Positions 7,516-18,823 are shown, counted from the stretch's first letter. The stretch: DNA of 37,320 nucleotides from JAGQRJ01 sp041402045 (GCA_041402045.1 JAWKSZ010000080.1:1-37320); one strand, 5' to 3'. The notes: generated by a model not told the origin, from the letters alone. Translations and numbers: made by a program.

Positions 7516-7543
7516 GGGTGCAGAGCACGAGGACGGGACGCGC

Positions 7544-8398
7544 ATGAGTGACCACGTGGTGGACGTAACCGAGCTCAACTTCGAGCGCGAGGTGATCGAG
7601 CGCTCGCTGACCACGCCGGTGGTCCTGGACTTCTGGGCGCCGTGGTGCGGGCCCTGCAAGCTCCTGGGCCCCATGCTGGAGCAGCTCGCCGAGGAGCGGC
7701 AGGGCGCCTTCGTGCTGGCGAAGGTCGACGTGGACGAGGCCCCGGGGATCGCCGCCGCCTTCGGGATCCAGAGCGTGCCCATGGTGGTCGCCATGAAGGA
7801 CGGCCGCCCGGTCTCCTCCTTCGTCGGCGCGCAGCCCAAGCCCGAGCTGATCCGCTTCCTGGACGCCCTGCTCCCGAGCGCGGTGGACGAGGCCGCCGAG
7901 CAGCTCGCCTCCCAGGAGGCGCAGGACCCGTCCGCCGCCGAGGCGCGCTACCAGGAGCTCCTGGCCGAGGACCCCCGGCACGAGGCCGCGTCGGTCGGCC
8001 TGGCCCGGCTCCTGATCAACCGCGGCGAGCACACCGCGGCGCAGGACCTGCTCGAGCCCCTGGGCGAGGGCAAGGAGGAGGGCGACGAGATCGCGCGGCT
8101 GAAGGCGCTGATCGCGCTCCACGCCCGGGCCCAGGACCTGGCGCCGCGAGCGGAGCTCGAGGCCGCCGTCGCCAAGGACCCCAAGGACCGCGAGGCGCTG
8201 TTCGCCCTCGGCTGCGCCCTGGCTGCCGCCGGCGAGTTCGAGCCCGCCCTCGAGCGCCTGATCGCCGCCGCCCGGCGCAACAAGGCCTTCGCCAAGGAGA
8301 CCGTGGCCCCGGCCATGGTGGAGGTGTTCCACGCCGTCGGGCAGCGCTCGGACCTGGCGGACACCTACCGCGACCTCCTGGCCATGGTCCTGTTCTGA
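7544..8398 (+). CDS. cnoX: Thioredoxin-TPR protein, CnoX/YbbN-like chaperedoxin
   Basis: Residues about 1-110 are a thioredoxin domain with the active site WAPWCGPCK (Cys36 and Cys39) and the cis-proline loop SVPMVVAM. Residues about 120-284 are TPR-like helices ending in an AFALGCALAAAGEFEPAL-type repeat and a conserved-looking DLADTYRDLLAMVLF tail, as in CnoX/YbbN. In that family the thioredoxin-TPR protein protects unfolded substrates from over-oxidation and hands them to GroEL or DnaK. E. coli CnoX has lost the first Cys, whereas this protein keeps both and could be a working reductase. A GAGGA lies about 10 nt before the ATG at 7544. The 284-residue length matches the family. It acts in the cytoplasm, unlike the two lipoproteins upstream. 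Confidence 0.85.
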   Translation: MSDHVVDVTELNFEREVIERSLTTPVVLDFWAPWCGPCKLLGPMLEQLAEERQGAFVLAKVDVDEAPGIAAAFGIQSVPMVVAMKDGRPVSSFVGAQPKPELIRFLDALLPSAVDEAAEQLASQEAQDPSAAEARYQELLAEDPRHEAASVGLARLLINRGEHTAAQDLLEPLGEGKEEGDEIARLKALIALHARAQDLAPRAELEAAVAKDPKDREALFALGCALAAAGEFEPALERLIAAARRNKAFAKETVAPAMVEVFHAVGQRSDLADTYRDLLAMVLF

Positions 8399-8399
8399 G

Positions 8400-8487
8400 C
8401 CGAGTTCGCGATCCTGAGCGGGCGAGGGCGTTGCGCGGCGCGTGACCGTTCGGCGGCTGCCCTCGCCCGCTCAGGATCGCGACTCGG
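8400..8487. terminator. Long perfect hairpin after the thioredoxin gene
   Basis: Positions 8407-8429 and 8459-8481 are perfect 23-bp reverse complements around a 29-nt loop. CCGAGT/ACTCGG extends the stem by 6 bp past a single bulged base. It begins just after the thioredoxin stop codon. It would end transcription before the methyltransferase gene, but its length and lack of a T-tract also fit a palindromic repeat element. The rest of 8488-8573 shows no feature beyond a possible CATACTG -10-like box. Confidence 0.6.
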
Positions 8488-8573
8488 GTCCTAGAGACGA
8501 AGCTCCGCAGGATTCAGGAGCGTCGTGCGTCGTCGCGACCGCCGACGTCGGTCCGGCCCGGCATACTGGCGGC

Positions 8574-9815
8574 ATGCCCTCCCTGTTCCCGCCCCCCGTC
8601 TGGCCTGCGGCCACCGTGCGCTTCGCCGAGGAGGTGGCCGCGTTCCGGGAGTTCGGCCCGGGGCTGAGGCGCTCCCTCGAGCTGCCCGAGCTCGCGCGGC
8701 CGGTCCCCGTGCACGTGAACGAGTTCTGGACCGCGCGCCAGCGCCAGGCGCTGGCGCTGCACGAGGTGTCCTACCGGGCGTGCTTCAAGCCGCAGCTCCC
8801 GGCGTTCTTCATGGACCGCCTGACCCGGCCGGGGGACGCGGTGCTCGACCCCTTCATGGGCCGGGGCACCACGCCGCTCGAGGCCGCGCTGCGCGGTCGG
8901 GTGCCCTGCGGCAACGACGCGAACCCGCTCTCGCGCATGCTCCTCGCGCCGCGGCTCGCGCCCCCCGCGTTGTCCGCGGTGGAGGCCCGGCTCGCGTCCC
9001 TGGACCTGCGCGGGCCCGCCCCCGACCCCGAGGACGAGCTCCTGGCCTTCTATCACCCGGAGACCTTGCGCGAGCTCTACGCGCTGCGCGCGCACTTCCT
9101 GGGGCGCGAGCTGGACCCCGTCGACGCCTGGATCCGCATGGTGGCGATCAACCGGCTCACCGGGCACAGCCCGGGGTTCTTCTCGGTCTACACGCTCCCG
9201 CCGAACCAGGCGGTCAGCGTCGCCGCCCAGCGCCAGATCAACGCGCGCCGGGACCAGACCCCGGAGCCCCGCCCGCTCGTGCCCCGGATCCTGCGCAAGT
9301 CGCGCGCGCTGCTCCGAGGGCTCGACGCCGCCACCCGCGAGCGCCTGGGGGCCCAGGGGTCGGCCGCGCGCCTGAGCGCAGGACCGTCTGACGCGCTGCC
9401 CTTGCCCGACGCGAGCGTGGCGCTGGTGGTCACCTCGCCGCCGTTCCTGGACGTGGTCGACTACCAGGCGGACAACTGGCTGCGCTGCTGGTTCGCGGGG
9501 ATCGACCCCGCCGAGGTCTCGCTCACGATCGCGCGGGACCCCACGGCCTGGGGCGACGCCATGCAGCGCACGCTCACGGAGCTGGCCCGGGTGGTCCGCC
9601 CGGGCGGCCACGTCGCGTTCGAGGTCGGCGAGGTCCGAAACGGCACGGTGCCCCTGGAGACCCTGGTGTTCCCCCGCGCGATCGCGGCGGGCCTGCACCC
9701 GGTGTTGCTCATGATCAACCAGCAGGACTTCACCAAGACCGCGAACTGCTGGGGCGTGGCCAACAACACCCGCGGGACCAACACGAATCGGATCTGCGTG
9801 CTCTTGCGCCCCTGA
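8574..9815 (+). CDS. Orphan DNA amino-methyltransferase (N4-cytosine/N6-adenine type)
   Basis: The 413-residue protein carries the two signatures of amino-DNA-methyltransferases: the SAM-binding motif I AVLDPFMGRGTTPLEAALRG (about 89-108) and the catalytic motif IV VTSPPFLDVVDY (about 285-296). SPP[FY] is typical of N4-cytosine enzymes, but some N6-adenine enzymes also have it. A PGGHVAFEVGEVR segment near 345 fits a later strand of the fold. Motif I precedes motif IV with about 190 residues between, an alpha-like order in which the insert may recognise the target. No restriction endonuclease lies beside it. The ATG at 8574 has no good ribosome-binding site; an in-frame upstream extension would run through the hairpin and was rejected. 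An RNA methyltransferase is a less likely alternative. Confidence 0.75.
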   Translation: MPSLFPPPVWPAATVRFAEEVAAFREFGPGLRRSLELPELARPVPVHVNEFWTARQRQALALHEVSYRACFKPQLPAFFMDRLTRPGDAVLDPFMGRGTTPLEAALRGRVPCGNDANPLSRMLLAPRLAPPALSAVEARLASLDLRGPAPDPEDELLAFYHPETLRELYALRAHFLGRELDPVDAWIRMVAINRLTGHSPGFFSVYTLPPNQAVSVAAQRQINARRDQTPEPRPLVPRILRKSRALLRGLDAATRERLGAQGSAARLSAGPSDALPLPDASVALVVTSPPFLDVVDYQADNWLRCWFAGIDPAEVSLTIARDPTAWGDAMQRTLTELARVVRPGGHVAFEVGEVRNGTVPLETLVFPRAIAAGLHPVLLMINQQDFTKTANCWGVANNTRGTNTNRICVLLRP

Positions 9816-9879
9816 CCCCGGGTGTCCAGGGCAGCGAGGGACCCGCGCCCGTCGTAGCATGGAGGGCCCAGGAGGTCCC

Positions 9880-11852
<1,973 letters not shown>

Positions 11853-11853
11853 G

Positions 11854-14800
11854 CTACTCCCCCCGCTTCGCCTCCAGCTCGGCCCGCAACGCCGCCGCGT
11901 CCGGCCGGGTCGGGAAGTCCGCAGGCGCGTTGGCCTCGAAGGTCCTCAGGTCCTCCAACGCGCCCGCGACGTCCCCCAGCTTCCCCTTCACTCGAGCGCG
12001 CATGCGATAGCCGTCGGTCGCCTGAGGCGCGAGCTCTAGGGCCTTGTTCCACGCCTCCAGCGCCCGGTCCAGCTTCCCGCGCTGCTCCTGGGCGATTCCC
12101 ATGAGCGTCCACCCGTGGACGTAGGTAGGGTCCAACTCCACCATGCGGTGCGCGTCGAAGTTCACCCCCCAGAAGTCCTCGAGCGCCCGCCGCGCCTCGG
12201 CCCGAATCTGCCACGCCTGAATGTCCAGCGGATCGGCGTCGATCGCCTCCCCCGCGACACGGATCGTGCCCAGGTAGTCGGTCAGCTGCACGAGCTGAAG
12301 CGCTTCCGCCTTCTTGGCGGCGCAAAGCTCGGGGTCTTGGTGGAGGTCGGGGAGCGGCGCGCCGACTGCATAGACTCGGAACCCCAGCCACATGCTCTGG
12401 CGACGTTCCTCCGAAAAGCTGTAGCCATCCAGAGCCACTGCGAGCGTCAACCAGTTTGATACAGAGTGCCCACCAACATGAGGCTTGTAACCGGGTTGCG
12501 ACACCTGTTCTGCGGCCATCTCAAAAACGGAGGTCGCTAGGTCCCACACCTCAAACACTGACTGATCACCTTGGACGGACCCTACGCACGATAGCCCGGG
12601 ACCCATGGCTCTAAGCGATTGGTCGTATTCCGGTCCCCAGGGAAACCTCCAACAGAACGGACCTCTTAGCGCTCGAAGAAACTGCTGCAACACTGGAAGC
12701 GTGAAGCCGACTGAAAAGCGCGCGCGAGCGCCCTCATGATTGAGCCAGGCAAGGTAACGCTCTACGTTATGTCTGGTTACGCCTGTTGCGGGTAGTCTCC
12801 TTAGCGGTAGCGCGGGCGGCGTGCTGGGCCACTCGTCGCCATGTCCGGTAGCCAATACCCCTGAATCTGGCCAACCTTGATCACACCTGAAGGAGTACCA
12901 CTCCTCCACGGTCGCTTCGGTAGGCGAGACCAAGAACTCGTTCATGCTCATTGCGGGCAGGGGGACAGGTGTGGACCGCTCAGAAAATGGCAGGTTGTGC
13001 ACAACCCCGGTCGGCACGAAGACGAAGGCCTCGCGCAACCAGGCACGCGCGAAACTCTCAAGCAGCGCAAGCGACAGTATCTGACAAGGACCCCTCTCGA
13101 CTCGAATGGGGACTCGGAAGCTGTCTTCGGTCGGCGTGGTCACGGTGACAACGTATCTGCCAACCCGTAGAGGGTGCACCACGTTCGGCTCAACAGTCTG
13201 AGCATCTCGCAGCTCCCATTTTCCGGCTGACCCCACGACGAGCTGCGAAATCTCGATAGAAGCACCTTCGGCAGCCTCACAGCGCACACTGGGGGGCGCC
13301 AATCTGTCTGGGAGAGGACAAGCCGCTTCCAAGAGGACGCTTGCGGCACGATCCAACACAGCAGCCCTCTGGTCTAGGTCTTCCGTAGCTTCGGCTTCCT
13401 TGCAGAGCACCTGCGCGGTCAGCGTGGCGACCTCTGAACGCCCCGGCTGCAAAGCTGAAGCACCGGCTAATGCCTCGTAGGCGGCCCTCAACGTTGCCTG
13501 AAGTCGCACACTTGTGGCCACATACTCTTTCTTAACCTTCCTAAAGGCGAGCCGGGCAGGCGAGTTGAGTGGTAGTTCCCAAATACCAGTAGCTTCGAGC
13601 TTCAGCAGGTCGCGTTGCGACGTGAGCAACTCCTCCCACACTACGTCCAGAGTCTCGATCACGGCATGAGCGCGTTGGAGCTGCAGCTCGAACCTCTTGT
13701 TCAAAATCGCCTCTCTGGCCTCCAGTGCGATCTCCCCGTCGGCCTTCAGGGAGAGCGTGGTCAGCGCTGCAATCGAATCCTGGAGATTCTCCAGGCCCGT
13801 GGCCCTAGCCAACTCGTCTCGCTGGGTCGCACGTCGAGCGGCGTCCCTCTGGTAGCCCACGAGCCCCAAGAGCAAAGCGACTACGACCATCGCTGCGCTC
13901 GCTGAGAGGATCAGCTTGCGGCGCCGGCGAATCCGGCGAAGCGTCACCTGGACCAAGCTGAGGGGCCTCGCGCTGACCGGCTCATTGGACAAGAACGCGG
14001 TCAGATCGCGGCCAACCTCGGCGGCCGTGGCATAGCGATCGGCAGGGTCCTTCTCCAGGCACTTTCCCACCACCCGAGAGAGATCCATGGGGACCTCGCG
14101 ACGCACCTGGATCGCGGCGCGCGGTCGCTCAGCGGTGATCTGGTGCAGGAGCAGCAGCGGCTGCTCCGTGGGAAACACCAGCTGCCCGGTCAGCGCTTCG
14201 AACAGGGTCGCCCCGAGGGAATACACGTCCGCGCGGGCGTCCGCGGGCTTGCCCATGGCCTGCTCGGGGGGCATGTAGGCCAGCGTTCCGACGGCGCCAT
14301 GCTCCCGGGTGAGTTTGGTCCGCGCGTCCACGTCCATGGCGATGCCGAAGTCGGTGAGCCGCGGACTGTCGTGCTCGTCCAGCAACACGTTCGCCGGCTT
14401 CACGTCTCGGTGGACCACGCCGACGCCGTGACAGGACTCCAGGGCCATGGCCAGGTCTCTCCCCCACGCTGCGACCTGGTGCGGGTCGAGGGGGCCCTCG
14501 CGCTCGATCCGAGCCTCTAAGGTCTCGCCGCGCACGTACTGCATGAGCAGGAACGGCTGCCCGCGCAGTTCGCCCGCGCTGTAGATCGCCACGCAGTTCG
14601 GGTGACGGACCCGCGCCATGACCTGCGCCTCGCGTTCGAAGCGCTGCAGGGCCCGGCGCGCGGTAGCGCCTAGGCGGTCGGCCCGGATCAGCTTGAGGGC
14701 CACCACCCGGCGCAGGACCCGGTCGTAGGCGCGGTAGACGGTCCCCATGCCTCCTTCGCCCAGGCTACCCAGGAGCTGGAGGCGCTCCGCGAACGGTCGC

Positions 14801-15027
14801 GGCCCCAGGGTCAGGGACACCGGCGAGGCTTGGAAGAGTTGCGTGAGGGTGGCAGGGTCGAGGCCCCCCAGGTCGCAGAGCACCTGCTCCGGGGTCAACT
14901 GGCCGCGGCGACCCTGCCGCTCGTAGTAGGTCAGCACAGCCGTCAGGCCGTGCTCGTCCAAGAGGCCCTCGCGCTCGGCGGTGAGCGCGAGCGCCACCCC
15001 TCGGGTCACCGGATCGGACAAACTCAC
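11854..15027 (-). CDS. Transmembrane Ser/Thr protein kinase with formylglycine-enzyme-like and TPR regions
   Basis: About 1057 residues. A Hanks-type kinase domain (about 85-350) has GEGGMGTVYRAYD, the VALKLI lysine, HRDVKPANVLL and LTDFGIAMD, all the catalytic residues. One membrane helix follows at about 371-390 (LILSASAAMVVVALLLGLVGY). The outer part begins with a long helical stretch and then an FGE-sulfatase/SUMF1-like fold (about 690-920): SPTEATVEEW, YLAWLN, CWRFPWGPEYD, ATSVFEMAAEQ and WLGFRVY, with no obvious catalytic Cys pair. TPR units close the protein (about 940-1050). The GTG at 15027 has a GGGGAG site; a TTG at 15090 would add 21 residues but lacks one. Bases about 12330-13870, coding for the segment just outside the membrane, are visibly less GC-rich than the rest. 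It probably transduces an envelope signal to cytoplasmic phosphorylation. Confidence 0.88.
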   Translation of the reverse strand: MSLSDPVTRGVALALTAEREGLLDEHGLTAVLTYYERQGRRGQLTPEQVLCDLGGLDPATLTQLFQASPVSLTLGPRPFAERLQLLGSLGEGGMGTVYRAYDRVLRRVVALKLIRADRLGATARRALQRFEREAQVMARVRHPNCVAIYSAGELRGQPFLLMQYVRGETLEARIEREGPLDPHQVAAWGRDLAMALESCHGVGVVHRDVKPANVLLDEHDSPRLTDFGIAMDVDARTKLTREHGAVGTLAYMPPEQAMGKPADARADVYSLGATLFEALTGQLVFPTEQPLLLLHQITAERPRAAIQVRREVPMDLSRVVGKCLEKDPADRYATAAEVGRDLTAFLSNEPVSARPLSLVQVTLRRIRRRRKLILSASAAMVVVALLLGLVGYQRDAARRATQRDELARATGLENLQDSIAALTTLSLKADGEIALEAREAILNKRFELQLQRAHAVIETLDVVWEELLTSQRDLLKLEATGIWELPLNSPARLAFRKVKKEYVATSVRLQATLRAAYEALAGASALQPGRSEVATLTAQVLCKEAEATEDLDQRAAVLDRAASVLLEAACPLPDRLAPPSVRCEAAEGASIEISQLVVGSAGKWELRDAQTVEPNVVHPLRVGRYVVTVTTPTEDSFRVPIRVERGPCQILSLALLESFARAWLREAFVFVPTGVVHNLPFSERSTPVPLPAMSMNEFLVSPTEATVEEWYSFRCDQGWPDSGVLATGHGDEWPSTPPALPLRRLPATGVTRHNVERYLAWLNHEGARARFSVGFTLPVLQQFLRALRGPFCWRFPWGPEYDQSLRAMGPGLSCVGSVQGDQSVFEVWDLATSVFEMAAEQVSQPGYKPHVGGHSVSNWLTLAVALDGYSFSEERRQSMWLGFRVYAVGAPLPDLHQDPELCAAKKAEALQLVQLTDYLGTIRVAGEAIDADPLDIQAWQIRAEARRALEDFWGVNFDAHRMVELDPTYVHGWTLMGIAQEQRGKLDRALEAWNKALELAPQATDGYRMRARVKGKLGDVAGALEDLRTFEANAPADFPTRPDAAALRAELEAKRGE

Positions 15028-15096
15028 GGACCCACTCTCCCCGATTGGAGGCTCCGTCTCAACCTCGCCTTGCTCACAGTTCTGAACCAAATGAAC

Positions 15097-15124
15097 GAGG
15101 GCGGAAGCTCTCGCTTCCGCCCTC
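15097..15124 (-). terminator. Rho-independent-type terminator of the large lipoprotein gene (distal hairpin)
   Basis: GAGGGCGGAAGC and GCTTCCGCCCTC form a perfect 12-bp stem with a tctc loop. In the leftward direction it is followed by GTTCATTTGGTT, a moderately T-rich tail. It lies between the large lipoprotein gene and the kinase gene and should separate their transcripts. Confidence 0.75.
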
Positions 15125-15139
15125 GATCAAGCCTTCACA

Positions 15140-15159
15140 GGCGTCGCCTAAGCGACGCC
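15140..15159 (-). terminator. Proximal hairpin of a double terminator
   Basis: GGCGTCGC and GCGACGCC form a perfect 8-bp stem with a 4-nt loop, eleven bases after the large lipoprotein stop codon. Together with the hairpin at 15097-15124 it makes a tandem terminator. Confidence 0.6.
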
Positions 15160-15169
15160 CGGGAGAGGC

Positions 15170-18100
15170 TTAGAAGCCCGAGCCGGCGCGCAGGCGCAGG
15201 CGCAGGTCGTTGTCACCGTCCATCTTGGTCAGGGTGACGATGAACCCACGCGCGTCCCCGTCGGCGGGGCAGCAGTTCAGCCCGTAGCCGTTCAGGTCCT
15301 CGCTGGTGTCGTTGTCCACCAGGTAGGGGTTCGGCGCGCCGTTCAGCACCAGGTAGTCGGTGCCGTTGGCGGTCGCCTGAGCCCAGGCGTGGTTGTCCTG
15401 CATGAACATGACGAGCACGCTCGAGCCGTTCTGGCAGCAGTTGACCGTGGTCACCTGGTTGTCCTGGTGGTCCAGACGGCGGGGCGCCAGGAAGGTCATG
15501 GAGCCCGGGCCGGTGCCCGCGGTGGGGGTGAACCGGTCCCCGAAGTTCGGGGTCTGGGTCGCCAGGTTGCTGTTACGACGGATCGTGGCGTCGAACTTCC
15601 GGGTGTAGAGCGCCCGCGAGCCGGAGCCGTTGGTCGCCGAGGGGCCGTAGAAGTAGACGTAGATCGCGTCGCCCGAGTAGTCCGGGTTGCCCGTGATGTT
15701 GTCGTTGTTGGGCACGCAGACCAGGGTGCAGGAGCCCACCAGGCCGTCGTCGGTCAGGTAGCTGCTGCCCGAGTTGGTCGACTTGGTGAACGACGAACCG
15801 TTGGTCGCGTCGGCAACCTCGTGGAGACCCGTCGAGACACCCATGTTCGGACCGATCTGGGGGATCGCCGCCTGCTCGTCCACGTCCACGCCGATCGCCA
15901 CCGGAGTGCCGAGGGTGCCCTGAACGAAGGTGCTGGCGAAGATCTGACGGTCGGCCAGGTCGTTGTCACCGGTGGTGGCGTCGACGAGCTTGGTGTAGAC
16001 GATGAACACGCCACCGTCGTTGCTCGCGTTGCCGTCGGCGTCCGGGCCCAGGTCGCACGCGAAGATCGTGCTGCCCAGGGTGACGTCGCCGTTCAGGAAC
16101 CGGAAGGTCGAGGTCGCGCCGGCGATGTTGCTCGCCGAGGTGCCCGTCCCGTCGTTGAAGTTCCGGTAGCCCTGGACCGCCGGGGTCGCGTCGAGCTCAC
16201 CCGCGGTGCTGAGCACGAAGCTCGGGGTGCCGCCGGTGGTGGTGGTCACGGTCATGGCCTTGACGAAGACGCGGTCCTCGGTGGCGTCCGACTGCTCCCA
16301 GAACACGTTCAGAATGTTTCGGTTCGACTGCATGCCGCAGCGGTAACCGGCCTTGCCCTGCCAACGGTAGCTGTTGACCGGGAGGCTGTTCATGACGCGC
16401 TCGGTGTTGCCGGCGGCCTGACGAGCGGCGGTGTTCGCGAAGTTCTCCAGCGTGATCGTGAGCTGGTCGTTGATCTCCGCGGGGGCGGTGAAGCGGGTGT
16501 CGAAGTTCGGACCCACGGTGGACGGGGTGCCGCCGGTGGCCGAGGCCGTCGGACGGAAGGTCTGGTAGACCACGCCGTTCAGCGAGGTGCGGAAGTCGAT
16601 CGAGGTCCCGCGGTTTTGACGATAGAGGATGCCGATCCAGGTGCCGGTGCGGTTGATGCAGGCGTTGAAGTAGTTGCCGTTGTTTCCGATCACCGGGTCG
16701 ACCAGGTCGGTCCGCCCGTTGTTGCCGGTCGTCGGGTCGCTTCCGGCGTGGAAGTCAGCGCCTTGGCCCACCGAGGCGTTGCGGGGCTCGCCATTGGTCA
16801 CGTAGGCCGCAGCGTTGTTGCTGAAGGCGATACCCGCGAAGATCAGATCACGATCGTTGTTGCTATCACCACCGTTGCTGGCCGAGGTGTCGTTGGTGTT
16901 ATCCGCCGACACATACCCGATCACAGTGTCTCCCAGGCCCTCGTCGGCGCCGAAGATGAACTGGCCACCCGCGAAGTTGAAGTTCGAGATCTCGCGCTTC
17001 GGGGCGTTGAGCAGGACGCTGTTGACAACGGTGGGCACCGGGGTGCCGTGGTTACCGCCAGCAGTCGCGCCGGTGTTGCTCAGGTCGTGACCCGCGGTCG
17101 CACCACCGGGGGTGCTACCGAGGAACGCGCCGGGGGAGCAGGTGCCGTCGCCGTCGTTGACCAGGCAGAAGCCCGCGATGATCTCCTCGTAGTAGGCCTT
17201 CGCGTGCAGCATGTTGCCGTTGTGGCCGCCGGTGTTGTCGTAGCTGTAGCCCGCGGTCACGTTGCTGTTCAGGCGATCGGTGTTGGTGGTGCCCTGGTTC
17301 TGGTTCAGCGACATGTCGAGGTACTTGATGAACATGTACTGGTTGTAGCCATACATGCTCGGGAACCAGGCGGTGCCGGGGCGCTGGATCGTGTCGGTCT
17401 CCAGGTTCCGGGCAGCAGGCGGGGTCATGGTGATGCCCGACTCGAAGGTCAGGGTGCGCAGGTCGAGGCTGTGGAAGGTCAGGTTGACGTCCGCACCGCC
17501 GTGGCCCACGCCGAACTGCGAGTAGCTACCGCCACCCGAGATCGAGGTCACGATCTGGGTGTAGAACAGACCGACGTAGTTCGTGCGCTCGCCGAGGGCG
17601 AAGGTCGCGGTGCCGGGGGCACCCGAGACAGGGTGAGCACGGACCCAGTCGGTGTTGCCACCGGTGGCCGGGGCAGGCCGGGGTGCCGGCGCCCATGTAG
17701 CAGGTCTGACCGCAGTAGCTGTCCGAGAACAGGCCGTAGCTCTGCACGTTGGCGGCCTGGAGGCCGACGTTCGCGTAGGTCGCGTCGTTGTCGAGACCGG
17801 GGATCGCAGCGGTGGTCGCCGGGCCGGCGCCGGTGCGAGCGGCCTCGAGCTGGATGCCCGTGGTCATGAACCCGTTCTCGAAGGTCCGGGCGGTGCTGCC
17901 CACGCGGCTGCTGGTGGTCAGCCCCTGGTTGCGCAGCTCGGGCAGGAACACCCACTGAGCCAGCGCACGGTGCTTACCCACCAGGCCCGTGGTCGACGCC
18001 GAGGTGGCGAGACGGGGGTCCTGGAAGAAGGTGGTGTAGTCACCCAGGATCACCCAGGCGCCCGCGTTCTGAGCAACCGCAGTGGCGTCCGCGGCCGCAG

Positions 18101-18557
18101 TGGCCGAGTAGCCCTGCGTCTGCAGGCAGATCGCGCTGAAGGCGCTGGTGTTGATCGAGGTGGTCTCGTCACGGTCCGGCGCGCGCAGGCGGGTCGGAGG
18201 AGTGAACGAGCTGCCGTCGAAGTGAGTGGCGTACAGGTGAACGATGGTGTTCGCCGCGTCGGTGTAGGTGAACAGCACGAGGGCGTCACCCTTGGCCTGG
18301 CTGCTGTCACCGTCGCTGGTGCAGCAATCGCAGCAGTAGATCACGCGCACCCCAGCAACGTTGCCGTTGTTGGGGCTCATGCCGCCGCCGTCGGGGGCGA
18401 GGTTGTTGGACGCGATCGAGCTAGCCGGGAACGCGTCGTTGTTCGCGAGCTCCGAGCCGTTACCGAGGATTACCGTATCCCCGTCGTCACTGCAGCCCAC
18501 CGCCAGTACACCGACGGCGAGGACGACTGCAGCCCCTCCCAAGAGGTTCTTAAACAT
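15170..18557 (-). CDS. Large Asn/Thr/Asp-rich surface lipoprotein, interrupted by a one-base frameshift
   Basis: The frame from ATG 18557 opens with a lipoprotein signal (MFKNLLGGAAVVLAVGVLAVGC, Cys22, then SDDGDT). It runs to GLFSDSYCGQTCYMGAGTPACP, where it loses sense near 17680. The frame one base on continues ATGGNTDWVRAHPVSG, TNYVGLFYTQIVTSISGG and onwards to 15170. Removing one base from a GGGG run (17670-17673 or 17680-17683) gives exactly 1128 codons before the stop. The mature protein is rich in Asn, Thr, Gly and Asp, with recurring stretches such as ALVLFTYTDAAN, VFIVYTKLVDATTGDNDL and VLVMFMQDNHAW that suggest repeated beta units, perhaps a propeller. Cys pairs (CCDCC, CCQNG, NCCPAD) may form disulfides. 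I recognise no family. AGGAGG lies 10 nt before the start. Confidence 0.75.
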
Positions 18558-18823
18558 GATTGGTCAGCCTCCTGAACCAGTTTGATTCGTAGTCTCGATC
18601 CAGCTTCGAAGTGCCAACCGTCCGGCGGCAGGGTTCTCGGCTCGATCTCGTCTCCCACTGAGTTTTGAACCGCTAGGTTCTTGAATTCCTTCGTGTTCGC
18701 TCTGCTGCGAGCAGCAAAGCCCCAGAACCCGATAGGCCACCCTTAAGCGAGCAGCGGACCGAACTGGGAAAACGAGGAAGTCAGCTCCCCTAACTCTTCA
18801 AATCCCCCTCAATAGAGGCGCGG

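Noticed and set aside
8442..8573. N-terminal extension of the methyltransferase from 8442
   Set aside because: It would be encoded through the long hairpin and has low-complexity composition; the ATG at 8574 matches where family-like sequence begins.
8574..9815. Restriction-modification system
   Set aside because: No endonuclease or specificity gene flanks the methyltransferase; both neighbours are housekeeping genes.
15028..15090. TTG start at 15090 for the kinase gene
   Set aside because: There is no ribosome-binding site, and it lies directly against the upstream terminator hairpin; the GTG at 15027 has a GGGGAG site. It cannot be excluded.
15389..17869. An 826-codon plus-strand frame opposite the large lipoprotein
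   Set aside because: It is an Arg/Val/Gly-rich antisense frame without a ribosome-binding site or motifs; the lipoprotein reading is supported by its signal peptide and exact frame closure.
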